A stretch of 64,000 bases of DNA, from contig JAIQGK010000004.1 of the NCBI GenBank assembly GCA_020072645.1, positions 24,117-88,116 on the forward strand, in the 5' to 3' direction. This document shows positions 44,162 to 53,980 of the stretch, piece by piece. Source of the stretch: Terriglobia bacterium (GTDB lineage: Bacteria; Acidobacteriota; Terriglobia; Terriglobales; Acidobacteriaceae). Every line of letters begins with the position of its first letter. Position 1 is the stretch's first letter. The position numbers were made by a program, and so were the translations under genes. The notes beneath the pieces are model-generated. The model searched no databases. It saw nothing but the letters and a program-made list of their open reading frames with translations, and was not told the DNA's origin.

Positions 44162-45544
44162 GTGAAAATTCCCTGTAGCTGCATGGCAATGGATGCGATC
44201 TCGGGGTCCTTCGACTTTACCTCGCTCCTGCGTCGCTCGGTGTCGCTCAGGATGCCACGCTTCGGTAGTATGGCTAGGGCTATTTGCTGTTGTATTCTTC
44301 TGGCATTCCCGGGGCTGGTTCGAGCGTTACAATCTCCTCAAGAAACGCATCCAGGAGCTAACCCTACCCAACCTGCTCAGTCGTTGCCCACACCTACTCC
44401 GCCGCCATCGCCGCTGCAAGCTCCGCCATCGCCTTCACCGTCGGTGCCTCAGATGATCGCAGTTGACGCTGTGCATCCGCCAAATCCCTACGACGAGATC
44501 GTTGTTACCGCTGTGGGCGATGTGATGCTCGGCACGACTTTTCCCGACGAATCCACGCTGCCGCCGAATGATGGTGCTGACCTGCTCACCGAAGTTACGC
44601 CGTTTCTTAAGCGCGGCGACGTGGTGTACGGAAATCTGGAAGGCCCGATCATCGATGGCGGCGACTCGGCCAAGTGTCGGGGGAAGAAAATAGGGACGTG
44701 CTTTGCTTTTCGCGTGCCGACTCGTTATGGCAAATATCTGAAAGATGCGGGGTTCACCGCGATGGGGCTGGCCAACAATCATGCGATGGATTTTGGGCTG
44801 GAAGGGCGCGCCAGTTCACGCCAAGTGCTGGATGCCTTGCAGATTGCGCATACCGGCGAAGTTGGCGACATCGCGCGACTCACGGTGAAGAGCAGGAAAA
44901 TTACCATCGTTGCCTTCGCAACATATCAGGGAGCTTTCAACTTTCTTGATTTGGATGCATCGCTCGAAACCATACGCGCGGCGAAGTCTGAATCCGATCT
45001 GGTGATTGTTGGCTTTCATGGCGGGGCAGAAGGCGCAACGCATCAGCATGTTCTTGAAGGCGATGAGACTTTTCTAGGCGAAGATCGCGGCGATCTGCGC
45101 CGGTTCACACACGCGGCGATTGATGCAGGCGCTGACCTGCTGCTGGGTTCGGGGCCGCACGTTGTCCGCGCTATGGAACTTTACAAAGGGAAGCTGATTG
45201 CTTACTCACTGGGGAACTTCGCCACGTATGGTCCATTCAACCTGAATGCGGAAAATGGATTGACGCTGGTGCAGGAAGCGCATCTGGCTTGGGATGGAAC
45301 ATTCCTTCGGGGACAGGCCTACGCTGTGAAGCAGGAGAAACCTGGCGGACCGAAACTGGATCCCGAGAAGAAGATATTGCCGGTGCTCCGTGCGCTCTCC
45401 AATGCGGATTTTCCGCAGACTGCAATCGTGGTGGGCCCGCAGGGTGAGCTATGGCTGCCGGGAACGGAAATCCCGCCGTGTGCCGACGCCCCGGACCTGC
45501 TTGAACAACGGTTTGGCACGGCCGCGTGTGGTATCTTCCCTTAA
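44162..45544 (+). CDS. CapA-family protein with signal peptide
   Basis: Up to 460 residues from a GTG at 44162; the signal-like segment MARAICCCILLAFPGLVRA starts at the ATG 44270, which is a likely true start. After a Pro/Ser-rich linker comes a CapA (PGA_cap) metallophosphoesterase-like domain: TAVGDVMLG, VYGNLEGPI, NNHAMDFG, GFHGGAEG, GSGPHVVRAMELYKGKLIAY and SLGNF. CapA family members are tied to poly-gamma-glutamate capsule or related envelope polymers; partners CapB and CapC are not here. The role here is therefore unknown. Confidence 0.85.
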   Translation: MKIPCSCMAMDAISGSFDFTSLLRRSVSLRMPRFGSMARAICCCILLAFPGLVRALQSPQETHPGANPTQPAQSLPTPTPPPSPLQAPPSPSPSVPQMIAVDAVHPPNPYDEIVVTAVGDVMLGTTFPDESTLPPNDGADLLTEVTPFLKRGDVVYGNLEGPIIDGGDSAKCRGKKIGTCFAFRVPTRYGKYLKDAGFTAMGLANNHAMDFGLEGRASSRQVLDALQIAHTGEVGDIARLTVKSRKITIVAFATYQGAFNFLDLDASLETIRAAKSESDLVIVGFHGGAEGATHQHVLEGDETFLGEDRGDLRRFTHAAIDAGADLLLGSGPHVVRAMELYKGKLIAYSLGNFATYGPFNLNAENGLTLVQEAHLAWDGTFLRGQAYAVKQEKPGGPKLDPEKKILPVLRALSNADFPQTAIVVGPQGELWLPGTEIPPCADAPDLLEQRFGTAACGIFP

Positions 45545-45577
45545 TAGCCCTATATATAAGGACGCATCTCAGAACCC

Positions 45578-46099
45578 ATGAAACTAACTGCTTTATTTGC
45601 TTTTATCTTCATCAGTGGATTGATGGTGCTTGGTGTTGCGCAGCAGGACAGCTTATCACCGGACTTAAAGGCGGCTGCGCTCAAGGACGCCGCATGCACG
45701 ACGGCTGGCGACGCGAGCGCCGTTAATACGAATACCAGCGACCCAACGCTTGAGGCTCTGCCGATCCGTTCCGGCGGCCGCGACGTGGGAACGATTGTCG
45801 AGGTGCAGGGCGCATGCCACTGCCAAAACACGAATTGCGACGCGCTGGTTTATCTCAAAAGCGGAGAGGGGTACAAGCTGGCGCTGCACGAGAAATATGC
45901 CTCACTTCATCCTATGAAGATCGTGAAACAAGGAATGCCTTCTCTGACGGGGCAGTTTGAAATTGGCTCATCAAAAATGGAAACCACTGTTTATGACTGG
46001 GATGGCAAGGCGTATAAACCCAGCCTTTGCGCGACAGTGATTAAAGGGAAGAAAGTGCCAGCAATTACACGGCACCCGTGCAAGGCCCTTTCGCAATAG
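45578..46099 (+). CDS. Secreted protein of unknown function
   Basis: 173 residues; signal peptide ending in VLGVAQQ. Five cysteines in the mature part, three of them close together (ACHCQNTNC), suggest disulphides or a metal site. Middle sequence VYLKSGEGYKLALHEKYASL and KMETTVYDWDGKAYK indicate a small beta-rich domain. No family recognised. It lies between the CapA-like gene and the aminopeptidase, all on the same strand with short gaps. Confidence 0.7.
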   Translation: MKLTALFAFIFISGLMVLGVAQQDSLSPDLKAAALKDAACTTAGDASAVNTNTSDPTLEALPIRSGGRDVGTIVEVQGACHCQNTNCDALVYLKSGEGYKLALHEKYASLHPMKIVKQGMPSLTGQFEIGSSKMETTVYDWDGKAYKPSLCATVIKGKKVPAITRHPCKALSQ

Positions 46100-46153
46100 G
46101 TGACAACGTGCCTATAGTCTGGCGCTGGCGTCGTTAAAGTTCATGAGGAAAAA

Positions 46154-48844
46154 ATGCTCTTATTGAAAAAGTCTGTCTGGATGATTTTTATTTTTCTGCC
46201 GCTGCTGGCTGGCGCTCAGCGGCTGCCTTACGGCTTGAGCGCAAAGCACTATGCTCTTTCCTTTACGCCGGACCTGCAGAAAGCCGTGTTCAGCGGCGAC
46301 GAAACGCTCGATGTGGAAGTAAACAAAGCGGACAATGAGTTCACGTTGAATTCCGCCGAACTGGAATTTCAGGAAGCGACGATCATTCAGGACAACAAGA
46401 CGCAGGTGGCGAAATGGAGTTTTGCTCCGGAAAAAGAACAAGTCACTCTGACGGTTGCGGATCCTCTGGAACCGGGGCCGGCGACCATCCATATCAAATA
46501 CACAGGCATTTTGAATGACAAGCTACGCGGATTTTATCTGGCGCGCACCAAAGCAAGAAACTACGCGACCACGCAATTTGAAAACACGGACGCGCGCCGC
46601 GCTTTCCCATCTCTGGATGAGCCGGCATACAAAGCGACATTCGACATTACGTTGATTGTGAACACAGGTGATACCGCGATTTCGAACAGCGTTATAGCTT
46701 CTGACACGCCCGGGCCGGGAGAAGGAAAACACACGATTAAGTTCGTCACGACCCCGAAGATGTCCACATATCTGGTGGCGATGGCGGTAGGCGATTTTGA
46801 GTGCGTGGAAGGCTCGGCAGATAACATTCCCATTCGAGTGTGCGGAACCCCTGACAAGAAGCCGCTGAGCGCTGCCGCGCTTCGTTATGCCGCTGAGATC
46901 CTAAAGTTTTACAACCAGTATTACGGCATCCCATACCCGTTTGGGAAGCTGGACATTCTAGGTGTGCCGGATTTTGAAGCGGGCGCCATGGAAAATACGG
47001 CAGCAATTTTCTATCGCGAATCGCTGCTTTTTATTGACGACAAAAATTCCTCCGTGGATTCACACCAGGCCGTGTTTGAAGTCCTGGCGCATGAGATGGC
47101 GCACCAGTGGTTCGGCGATCTGGTAACGATGAAGTGGTGGGACAACGTCTGGCTGAATGAAGGTTTTGCCACATGGATGGCGCTTAAGCCATCGCAGGCG
47201 TTGCATCCGGAATGGAATGCAATGCTGGATGCGGTGCAGGCCACCGACACGGCCCTTGCGCTGGATGCGCTGGTAAACACACACCCGATCCGTGCCAAGG
47301 CCGAAACGCCGGAAGAGATCAATGAATTGTTCGATCCGATTTCTTATGAGAAGGCCGCAGCGGTGTTGCGCATGGTTGAGGCTTATGTCAGCCCGGATGT
47401 TTTTCGTCGCGGCGTGAACGTTTACCTGCGCAGGTTTCTTTATGGAAATGCCACGGCGGAAGATTTCTGGAGCGCGTTGAGCGCCGCGTCCGGGCGCCCT
47501 GTGGATAAAATCATGCCGACATTTGTGGACCAGGCGGGTGAGCCGCTGTTGACGGTGAAATCATCGTGCACGACTCCGCCGGTGGTCAAAGCGCCGCCCG
47601 CGCGCAAAGGTAAACGGTCGCGGCGCAGACCGATACAACCTCATCCCATGACTCAGGTTTCGGTTTCACAACAGCGTTTCTGGGCCAACCCCTCTGACGC
47701 GTCAAAACAAGAACACACATGGATGGTTCCGGTATGTTTGAAGTCCGGCGGCGCCAAGCCGTTCTGCCAGATACTTAGCCTGAAAGAGCAAACGCTGCCG
47801 CTCACCGGATGCTCACCATGGGTCTTTGTGAATGGAAATGCCGCGGGCTATTACCGCACGCAATATGACAAAGCGGACTTGCAGAAGCTGATCGCTATTG
47901 CCGGCACGGAATTGACGACAGCGGAGCGCATTTCACTTCTGCGCGACCAGGCCGCGCTTGTCGGCTCCGGACAGCAAAGCATGGCAACGTATCTGGATTT
48001 AATTTCAGTCATGAACGGTGACGCGCAACACGAGATCGTGGAAAGCTATTTGCCGACGCTGGATTATGTGAACAGCTACTTGCTGACCGGCGCCGATACG
48101 GCGCCATTTCGTGCCTGGGTACGCTCGAATTTTGGGCCCATGATGACACGGATTGGCTGGACGCCGGCTGCGAATGAAAGCGCTGAAGTACATACACTGC
48201 GCGGAAATCTGATTCATATTCTGGGCACGATTGGGGAAGATCCAGAAACGATCAGGCAGGCCACCAGCCTGGCGCAGCAATACCTGAAAGACCCGGACTC
48301 GGTGGATGCAAGCATCGCCAAAGACGTGCTTGGGGTGGCCGCACGGTCTGGTAATGAAGAGCTGTTCCAGCAGTATGAGAACGCGATGGGCCACATGCGA
48401 TCACCTGAACAGTTTTACAACGTGGGCGGAGCGCTGGCTGAATTTCGCGATCCGAAAATCGTGGAAAAGGTGATGGAGCTTGCCGTGTCCGATGAAGTTC
48501 GCAATCAGGATGCGGCGGGGCTCATATCAAGGCTTCTTATCAACCCCGACAATCAGAAGACAGCCTGGGAATGGGTGAAGGCGCACTGGCCCGCGGTGGA
48601 AAAGAAAATCACGATGTCCAGCGGGGGAGAGATTGTGGGCTCGACAAAGAGCTTCTGCAGCGCCGAATTGAATGACGACGTTCAGCAGTTCTTCACCGAA
48701 CACAAAGTTCCTTCAGCGGAGCGGGCGCTGAAGCAGTCAAGAGAAGATATTGAAGGCTGCGTGAAGCGGCGTCCGCGACTGCAGACGGAGTTGGAACAGT
48801 GGTTGCAGCAGCATGCAGGCGCAAGCAGGCCCGGGGGACAGTGA
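46154..48844 (+). CDS. M1-family metallo-aminopeptidase, secreted
   Basis: 896 residues; GAGG before the ATG, signal peptide ending in LLAGAQ. Zinc site HEMAH (His313, Glu314, His317) and Glu336 in LNEGFATWM, plus the substrate-binding FEAGAMENTAAIFY motif, define the M1 (aminopeptidase N) family. The C-terminal half is the helical ERAP1-like domain (GYYRTQYD and following). A basic Arg/Lys-rich insertion with KRSRRRP lies around residue 485. It probably hydrolyses peptides in the periplasm. Confidence 0.94.
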   Translation: MLLLKKSVWMIFIFLPLLAGAQRLPYGLSAKHYALSFTPDLQKAVFSGDETLDVEVNKADNEFTLNSAELEFQEATIIQDNKTQVAKWSFAPEKEQVTLTVADPLEPGPATIHIKYTGILNDKLRGFYLARTKARNYATTQFENTDARRAFPSLDEPAYKATFDITLIVNTGDTAISNSVIASDTPGPGEGKHTIKFVTTPKMSTYLVAMAVGDFECVEGSADNIPIRVCGTPDKKPLSAAALRYAAEILKFYNQYYGIPYPFGKLDILGVPDFEAGAMENTAAIFYRESLLFIDDKNSSVDSHQAVFEVLAHEMAHQWFGDLVTMKWWDNVWLNEGFATWMALKPSQALHPEWNAMLDAVQATDTALALDALVNTHPIRAKAETPEEINELFDPISYEKAAAVLRMVEAYVSPDVFRRGVNVYLRRFLYGNATAEDFWSALSAASGRPVDKIMPTFVDQAGEPLLTVKSSCTTPPVVKAPPARKGKRSRRRPIQPHPMTQVSVSQQRFWANPSDASKQEHTWMVPVCLKSGGAKPFCQILSLKEQTLPLTGCSPWVFVNGNAAGYYRTQYDKADLQKLIAIAGTELTTAERISLLRDQAALVGSGQQSMATYLDLISVMNGDAQHEIVESYLPTLDYVNSYLLTGADTAPFRAWVRSNFGPMMTRIGWTPAANESAEVHTLRGNLIHILGTIGEDPETIRQATSLAQQYLKDPDSVDASIAKDVLGVAARSGNEELFQQYENAMGHMRSPEQFYNVGGALAEFRDPKIVEKVMELAVSDEVRNQDAAGLISRLLINPDNQKTAWEWVKAHWPAVEKKITMSSGGEIVGSTKSFCSAELNDDVQQFFTEHKVPSAERALKQSREDIEGCVKRRPRLQTELEQWLQQHAGASRPGGQ

Positions 48845-49035
48845 AGGCATTTAGTAATTGGTAGTTAGTATTTAGTACTTGGTATGTGGCGCGAAAGCTA
48901 ACGTGGTTTCTTGGCAACGTGGTTTTCAAGGCAACACAAGGCCCCCTCAATCCTACTCGCGCGCTGGTGGAGCGCGCTCAACAGACGTCGGGATGACGAG
49001 TTATGCAAGAGGCAATGTCAACCAGAGACCCCGGA

Positions 49036-49479
49036 CTAACGTGATGAAACATCGTAGTTAATAGTCACATTTCCCCAGCGTTCATCATGCTTTCTCACCA
49101 GAACGGGACTGCAGCGCGGGCATGTGATGCTCAGCGCCATCGGCGATATCCAATGCAGTGTGATGGCTGCGCTCGCGGCGTCCTGTTCCACCACAAAGAC
49201 TTCACCTTCCGTCGCCGAACCGGAGAAAAATCCCAAGCGCAAGTCTTGTCCTGCAGGGCGAAGATTCACATGGGTAAAAAATGGCGCTTCAGAGCCGCAA
49301 CGCCGCTCCATCACGGTAGCGGTCCATTGTCCGGTTGGATCAGTTGATTCCGCCACCACCCGATCAGAGCAGCGCGGTCGCGTGTGCAGATACACAACCG
49401 TGAGCACAGCAAACATCACCAACAACATGCCGCCATAAACAAATGAGCCGTAGACCATTTTGCGGGCAAAAGGGTCCAT
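49036..49479 (-). CDS. Single-pass membrane protein of unknown function
   Basis: 147 residues if it starts at the ATG 49479, 2 bp after the engB stop; a longer frame reaches 49527 inside engB. MDPFARKMVYGSFVYGGMLL begins a transmembrane helix (about residues 8-32). The outer part has SDRVVAESTDPTGQWTATVM and a cluster CGSEAPFFTHV. I do not recognise the family. Coupling to engB is by close spacing. Confidence 0.65.
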   Translation of the reverse strand: MDPFARKMVYGSFVYGGMLLVMFAVLTVVYLHTRPRCSDRVVAESTDPTGQWTATVMERRCGSEAPFFTHVNLRPAGQDLRLGFFSGSATEGEVFVVEQDAASAAITLHWISPMALSITCPRCSPVLVRKHDERWGNVTINYDVSSR

Positions 49480-49481
49480 GA

Positions 49482-50090
49482 TCAGTGGCCTGCCGTCTGG
49501 TCGATGCGCGACCTGATTTCGCGCCACAGCTCCGCGCGGCCATCGTCGGTTTTGGAAGAATAGGGAAGCAAAGTGTCAATGCCGTGATCGCGCGCCAGCG
49601 CTGCTAGCGCATTGCGGAGCTTGTTGCGGGAAAGCTTGTCCGCCTTGGTGGCGACGACCAGAAAATCGCGCCCCGCGTTGCGCAGGAAATCAATCAACTG
49701 TCGATCTGGTGGCTGGGCGGGAATATTGGAGTCAATCAACACGATAGAGAGCGCCAGCGCCTCACGCTCTTGTAGATACGGCTCAATGAACCTGGGCCAC
49801 TCAGCAGAGATTTCTTTTGAGATCTTGGCATAGCCATAGCCGGGCAGATCAACCAGCAGGCTCTCCGGATGCGGCTGGTTGGCCCTGGCATAAAGGCCGA
49901 AGAAGTTGATGGTGCGAGTGCGGCCTGGTGTGGAGCTGACATGCGCCATTTTCTGTCCCAGCAAGGAGTTAATCAGGCTGGATTTGCCGACGTTGGACCG
50001 GCCAAGGAAAGCGAACTCCGGCGGACCTTCAGCGGGAAAGAATTTGGGGTCCGCGGCGGAGGTAAGAAATTTGGCGATGACAGGCTTCAT
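49482..50090 (-). CDS. engB: Ribosome biogenesis GTP-binding protein EngB (YihA/YsxC)
   Basis: 202 residues. G1 GRSNVGKSSLIN, G2 region with STPGRTRTINFF, G3 DLPGYGYAKISKE and G4 TKADKLSRN are all present, with the characteristic N-terminal PPEFAFLGRSN. The GTPase takes part in assembly of the large ribosomal subunit. A small membrane protein gene follows. Confidence 0.96.
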   Translation of the reverse strand: MKPVIAKFLTSAADPKFFPAEGPPEFAFLGRSNVGKSSLINSLLGQKMAHVSSTPGRTRTINFFGLYARANQPHPESLLVDLPGYGYAKISKEISAEWPRFIEPYLQEREALALSIVLIDSNIPAQPPDRQLIDFLRNAGRDFLVVATKADKLSRNKLRNALAALARDHGIDTLLPYSSKTDDGRAELWREIRSRIDQTAGH

Positions 50091-50405
50091 TCGGTAACAA
50101 CCAGTTTAGCAAGTGAGAGAGATTTGACGCAGTGCGGCAATAGAGTCCTTACAGTTGAATCGAAAAGAGAAGAAGTTATTGCTCAATGTGTTGGGATGGG
50201 CATGGTCTCACCACCAGAGAACGCCAGCCAGATATTTCAGCGAAACAAGGAGCGTTAATGCCATAACCGAAGGACGCAAGTCCATTCACAGGCCCTGAAT
50301 TTGATTCTGGCGTCAGATATCAAACGAAAACGTTTGGGAATTTCAATGAAACGGGCGAGAATTTCTGTGGCGCCGTTGCATGCCGTGATGAAATTTGACT
50401 TCTTT

Positions 50406-52043
50406 CTATTCTCGCCACTTCCATTCGGCATATTGTTTTCTTAGCGCCGTCTTCAACAACTTTCCCGTCGACGTATGCGGCAGATCATGGACGAAAACAA
50501 AATCATCCGGCATCTGCCATTTGGCAAACTTCGAGCTCAAGAATGTTCGCAGCTCGTCCGCCGACACCTGCATGCCATCTTTCAGCGCCACTACCGCCAG
50601 CGGACGCTCCTGCCATTTAGGATGCTGCACCGCAACCACGCCGGCCTCGCGCACCGCCGGATGGCTCATTAGAGTATTTTCCAGATCGACGGAGCTGATC
50701 CACTCGCCGCCAGATTTGACGAGGTCTTTGCTGCGGTCCACCAACCTAATGCAGCCGTCGGGGTCCATGGTCGCAACGTCGCCGGTGCGAAACCAGCCGT
50801 CGGCGGTCCAGCGGTCGCGCGTTTCCGGCGCGTTGTAATAGCTGCCGGCAACCCACGGCCCGCGGACTTCCAGTTCGCCCATGGTCTGGCCGTCGCAGGG
50901 CGCGTCACCTCGTTCGTTGCGAATGCGAACGTCGACAAATGGCAGCGGCCATCCCTGTTTGGATCGCATGGCGTACTGCTGGTCTTGCGGCAGTTGCAGC
51001 GCCGCCGGTGGCAGGCGCGACGCCGTGGCCTGTGGAGAAGTTTCCGTCATGCCCCAGGAATGAATGATGTGGAAGCCGTAAAGATCAAGGTTGCGAATCA
51101 GGCTCTCCGGCGGCGCGGTGCCTCCGCACAGAATACGGACCTCGCGCGCGGGCTTCCAATTCTTGCGCTTTTCCAGCGTCTGTAACACGCCAAGCCAAAC
51201 CGTCGGGACAGCGCAGGTCATCGTCACGCCTTCACGCTCAATCAACTCCAGCAGGCTCTCGGCATCAACGTGCGGACCCGGCAGTACATACTTTGCGCCG
51301 ACCATTGCCGCGGTGTAAGAAAATCCCCAGCCATTGGCGTGGAACATGGGAGAGGCCAGCAGCACGGTGTCATGCTGCGAGAACGCGCACGAATCCGCCA
51401 TGGCTTGTGACATGCTGTGCAACACCTGTGAGCGGTGCGAGTACAGCACGCCCTTGGGATTCCCCGTGGTCCCCGAGGTATAGCACATGCTGGCGCCGTC
51501 ATTTTCGCTGATCGGCGGAGGCGTAAAGTTGCCGGTGGCACGCTTCAGCCAGTCTTCATAATCGATGTAACCGTGCTGAATGGCCTCACCCGGATGCCGC
51601 ACTACAAATATGCGCTCAAACTTTACCTTGGCCACAAACTTTTCCAGCACCGGCAGCAACACATCGTCCACGATCAGGAAACGGTCCTGCGCGTGGTTGG
51701 CGATCCAGGCAATTTCGTCGGGGTGCAGCCGCAGGTTCAGCGGATGCAGCACGCCTCCCGCGGCGGGAATGCCAAAGTAGCTCTCAAGGTGCGCGTAGTG
51801 GTTCCACATGAGCGTGGCCACGCGTTCGCCTTTCTTCAAGCCCAGCGATTGCAGGCATTCGGCCAACCGCAATGAGCGTTTGTGCAACTGTCCCCAGGTG
51901 GTGCGATGCATGGAGCGATTCGGCAGCCGTGAAACTATTTCTACGTTTGCCGCGTACCGGCCTGCGCGCTCCAGCAATGCCGTGAGCGTGAGCGGGTAAT
52001 CCATCATGGTGTGAAGAGTGTTGGTCGAGGGCATTGAGGGCAT
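50406..52043 (-). CDS. Long-chain acyl-CoA synthetase (AMP-dependent)
   Basis: 545 residues; the ATG at 52004 (MDYPLTLTAL) is an alternative start close to the family's usual one. Motifs: YTSGTTGNPKGVLYSH (P-loop), SWGMTETSP, the hinge region GWFRTGDVATMD, and the C-terminal STGKLLK lysine needed for adenylation. The middle MFHANGWGF is typical of medium/long-chain acyl-CoA ligases. It activates fatty acids to acyl-CoA through an acyl-adenylate. No beta-oxidation genes are next to it. Confidence 0.92.
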   Translation of the reverse strand: MPSMPSTNTLHTMMDYPLTLTALLERAGRYAANVEIVSRLPNRSMHRTTWGQLHKRSLRLAECLQSLGLKKGERVATLMWNHYAHLESYFGIPAAGGVLHPLNLRLHPDEIAWIANHAQDRFLIVDDVLLPVLEKFVAKVKFERIFVVRHPGEAIQHGYIDYEDWLKRATGNFTPPPISENDGASMCYTSGTTGNPKGVLYSHRSQVLHSMSQAMADSCAFSQHDTVLLASPMFHANGWGFSYTAAMVGAKYVLPGPHVDAESLLELIEREGVTMTCAVPTVWLGVLQTLEKRKNWKPAREVRILCGGTAPPESLIRNLDLYGFHIIHSWGMTETSPQATASRLPPAALQLPQDQQYAMRSKQGWPLPFVDVRIRNERGDAPCDGQTMGELEVRGPWVAGSYYNAPETRDRWTADGWFRTGDVATMDPDGCIRLVDRSKDLVKSGGEWISSVDLENTLMSHPAVREAGVVAVQHPKWQERPLAVVALKDGMQVSADELRTFLSSKFAKWQMPDDFVFVHDLPHTSTGKLLKTALRKQYAEWKWRE

Positions 52044-52296
52044 TTTAAATCCAGAATTAAGCGCTGCGACAATTAACCAGAGTGGCTCAAAGGATTCATC
52101 CCATCAGACAAGCTCAACGTCAGGCTCACAACGATTAATAAAGTTAATCAAGTTCCAATGAACCTTCTAATTTCCGGCGAGCATGATGTTTCAGGTCGCC
52201 AACATATTGCTTTTGAAGATTGGAATCTAGCTTCGCCAGACCGTCTCCTCCACGGCTAGGCGAGCGATAGCGCGGGCGGCTGAGGAAAGGGACTTT

Positions 52297-52569
52297 ATGT
52301 CTCACGAAGCTTCTGACGAATCAAACTCTTGCGCGGAGCCAGACTCAACTCTGTCGGCTGTCCAGGCCCAGGAGGTTGCAATCCTGAAATACTGGTATGC
52401 GCTGGTCGATCCACGGCCGGATCCCGGCGTCTATCGCAATTCTGATGCCGATGGCGCTGCTCGTGACGTGGTGGAGCTCAACATCATGCTCTCCTTCATT
52501 GATCCCCGCGGGTTTAACAGCCCGTGGATGCCATACGATCAGAAAGAGGATTTGTTCGAGGAACAGTAA
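52297..52569 (+). CDS. Small acidic protein of unknown function
   Basis: 90 residues; GAGGAAAGGGACTTT precedes the ATG, a good binding site. The sequence VAILKYWYALVDPRPDPGVY and DVVELNIMLSFIDPRGFN, with MPYDQKEDLFEEQ at the end, looks like a real globular protein with many Asp/Glu. I do not recognise the family. It converges with the RluA-type gene. Confidence 0.6.
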   Translation: MSHEASDESNSCAEPDSTLSAVQAQEVAILKYWYALVDPRPDPGVYRNSDADGAARDVVELNIMLSFIDPRGFNSPWMPYDQKEDLFEEQ

Positions 52570-52597
52570 CGTCTCGTTCGATTGCCAACTCTTCGGC

Positions 52598-53443
52598 TCA
52601 ACGCCGCTGATGTCCAGTTCGCTCCAGTTGCCGCACTAGCTGCTGAAAATCCTGCGGTGGCGCGCATTCAATGGTGATTGTGTCGCCCGTGCGCGGATGA
52701 ACAAACTCAAGGTACGCGGCATGCAGCGCGACTCGATCAATCAATGGCTCTTCGGCTTCCTTGCGGTGATATTTCCTATCGCCGATCAGCGGATGACCCA
52801 CGGCGGAAAACTGCGCGCGAATCTGATTCTGCAAACCTGTCACCAGTTCCACGCGGAGAAGCGTCGCGTCGGCAAAAGCACGCTCCACGGTATAACGCAG
52901 TTCGGCGCGCGCAGCTTCAGGATCACGGGCCGTCCGCAACTGCTGATACATGTCTTCTCGCCGGAAATAATGCACCAGCGTGCCTGATTCTTCCTTGAGC
53001 CTGCCGCGCACCACCGCCAGATATTTTCTTACCGGAGTATGCGCCAGAAACTGGCGGATCAGCGTGTCGCGATCATGGTCAGTCTTGGCGAACAACAGAA
53101 TGCCGGAAGCAAAGCGATCAATGCGATGCACGATCAGGGCGCGTTGTCTTCGTGGCTTAAGTTCGGCGATCAGCAGAGACAAGGCCGACGGAACATCGGA
53201 TCCTTTGATTGGCACAGCCAGCAGCCCGGCTGGTTTGTTCAGCACGATCACAGCATCGTCTTCATAGAGCACGGCAACTTCACGGGAAAGGCGTGGTCGC
53301 CGACGGGAGTTGCTTCGCTCTTTGCTACGATTTTCACGACGACCCTCCGCTCGATCGTCTCGCCGATCTGAATAGGAGGGTTTTTCCCTGCGGCTGCGAG
53401 CGTTTCGTGAAGGTTTTTTCATTGGCTGGACCTGGCGATCCAT
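52598..53443 (-). CDS. RluA-family pseudouridine synthase
   Basis: 281 residues. A basic Arg/Lys/Ser-rich N-terminus (about 45 residues) precedes the domain: YEDDAVIVLNKPAGL, the catalytic HRIDRFASGILLFAK with the conserved aspartate, RKYLAVVRG, and GLQNQIRAQFSAVGHPLIGD. The family converts uridines in rRNA or tRNA to pseudouridine; the exact target cannot be told. No separate S4 domain is fused. Confidence 0.92.
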   Translation of the reverse strand: MDRQVQPMKKPSRNARSRREKPSYSDRRDDRAEGRRENRSKERSNSRRRPRLSREVAVLYEDDAVIVLNKPAGLLAVPIKGSDVPSALSLLIAELKPRRQRALIVHRIDRFASGILLFAKTDHDRDTLIRQFLAHTPVRKYLAVVRGRLKEESGTLVHYFRREDMYQQLRTARDPEAARAELRYTVERAFADATLLRVELVTGLQNQIRAQFSAVGHPLIGDRKYHRKEAEEPLIDRVALHAAYLEFVHPRTGDTITIECAPPQDFQQLVRQLERTGHQRR

Positions 53444-53514
53444 TCATTATGGATCATTTTGTGAACGTGGCAAACAGCGGGATAGCGAATCAGTGGCATG
53501 CAATTGGTCTGGCA

Positions 53515-53895
53515 TCAACCTCTACCGCGGAACTGGATGATCTTGCGGCGGTCGCGCTTCGACGGTCGTCCGGTTGGCATGGGTTCAAACTGCATGGCCG
53601 CTTTGCGCTCGGCTGCGGCCTTCAGGCGCGCTTCCTTGCTTTCTTCCGTTTCGCGATAGAGCGTCTGCGCCACCGAGGCAGGCCCACGTACCTCGCTGAG
53701 CAGCAGCACGTCTACATGAAAGTCGCCGCCATCGTTGGTGATCTTCAGCTTGTCGCCCACACGGACCTCGCGCGCGGGTTTCGCGGGCTGTCCATTGGAC
53801 TGAATCCTGCCCAGCTCACAGGCACGCGCCGCCAGACCGCGAGTCTTGAAAAATCGGGCGGCCCAAAGCCATTTGTCGATTCGTACGGAAGGCAT
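53515..53895 (-). CDS. Hsp15-like S4 RNA-binding protein
   Basis: 126 residues. S4 domain at the N-terminus: MPSVRIDKWLWAARFFKTRG, then ARACELGRIQSNGQ and VRVGDKLKI. The C-terminal part is basic (EARLKAAAERKAAMQFE, then RRKIIQFRGRG). Hsp15 binds free 50S subunits that carry a nascent chain and supports their recycling (family knowledge). It lies 71 bp before the RluA-like gene on the same strand. Confidence 0.92.
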   Translation of the reverse strand: MPSVRIDKWLWAARFFKTRGLAARACELGRIQSNGQPAKPAREVRVGDKLKITNDGGDFHVDVLLLSEVRGPASVAQTLYRETEESKEARLKAAAERKAAMQFEPMPTGRPSKRDRRKIIQFRGRG

Positions 53896-53980
53896 ACAGG
53901 TATTGTCTTATAAGCGTTGGGTTTCGCGGTACTCTAGAATTACCAGCCAACTCAGTATTTTGTTTCGATCGGAGGAGATT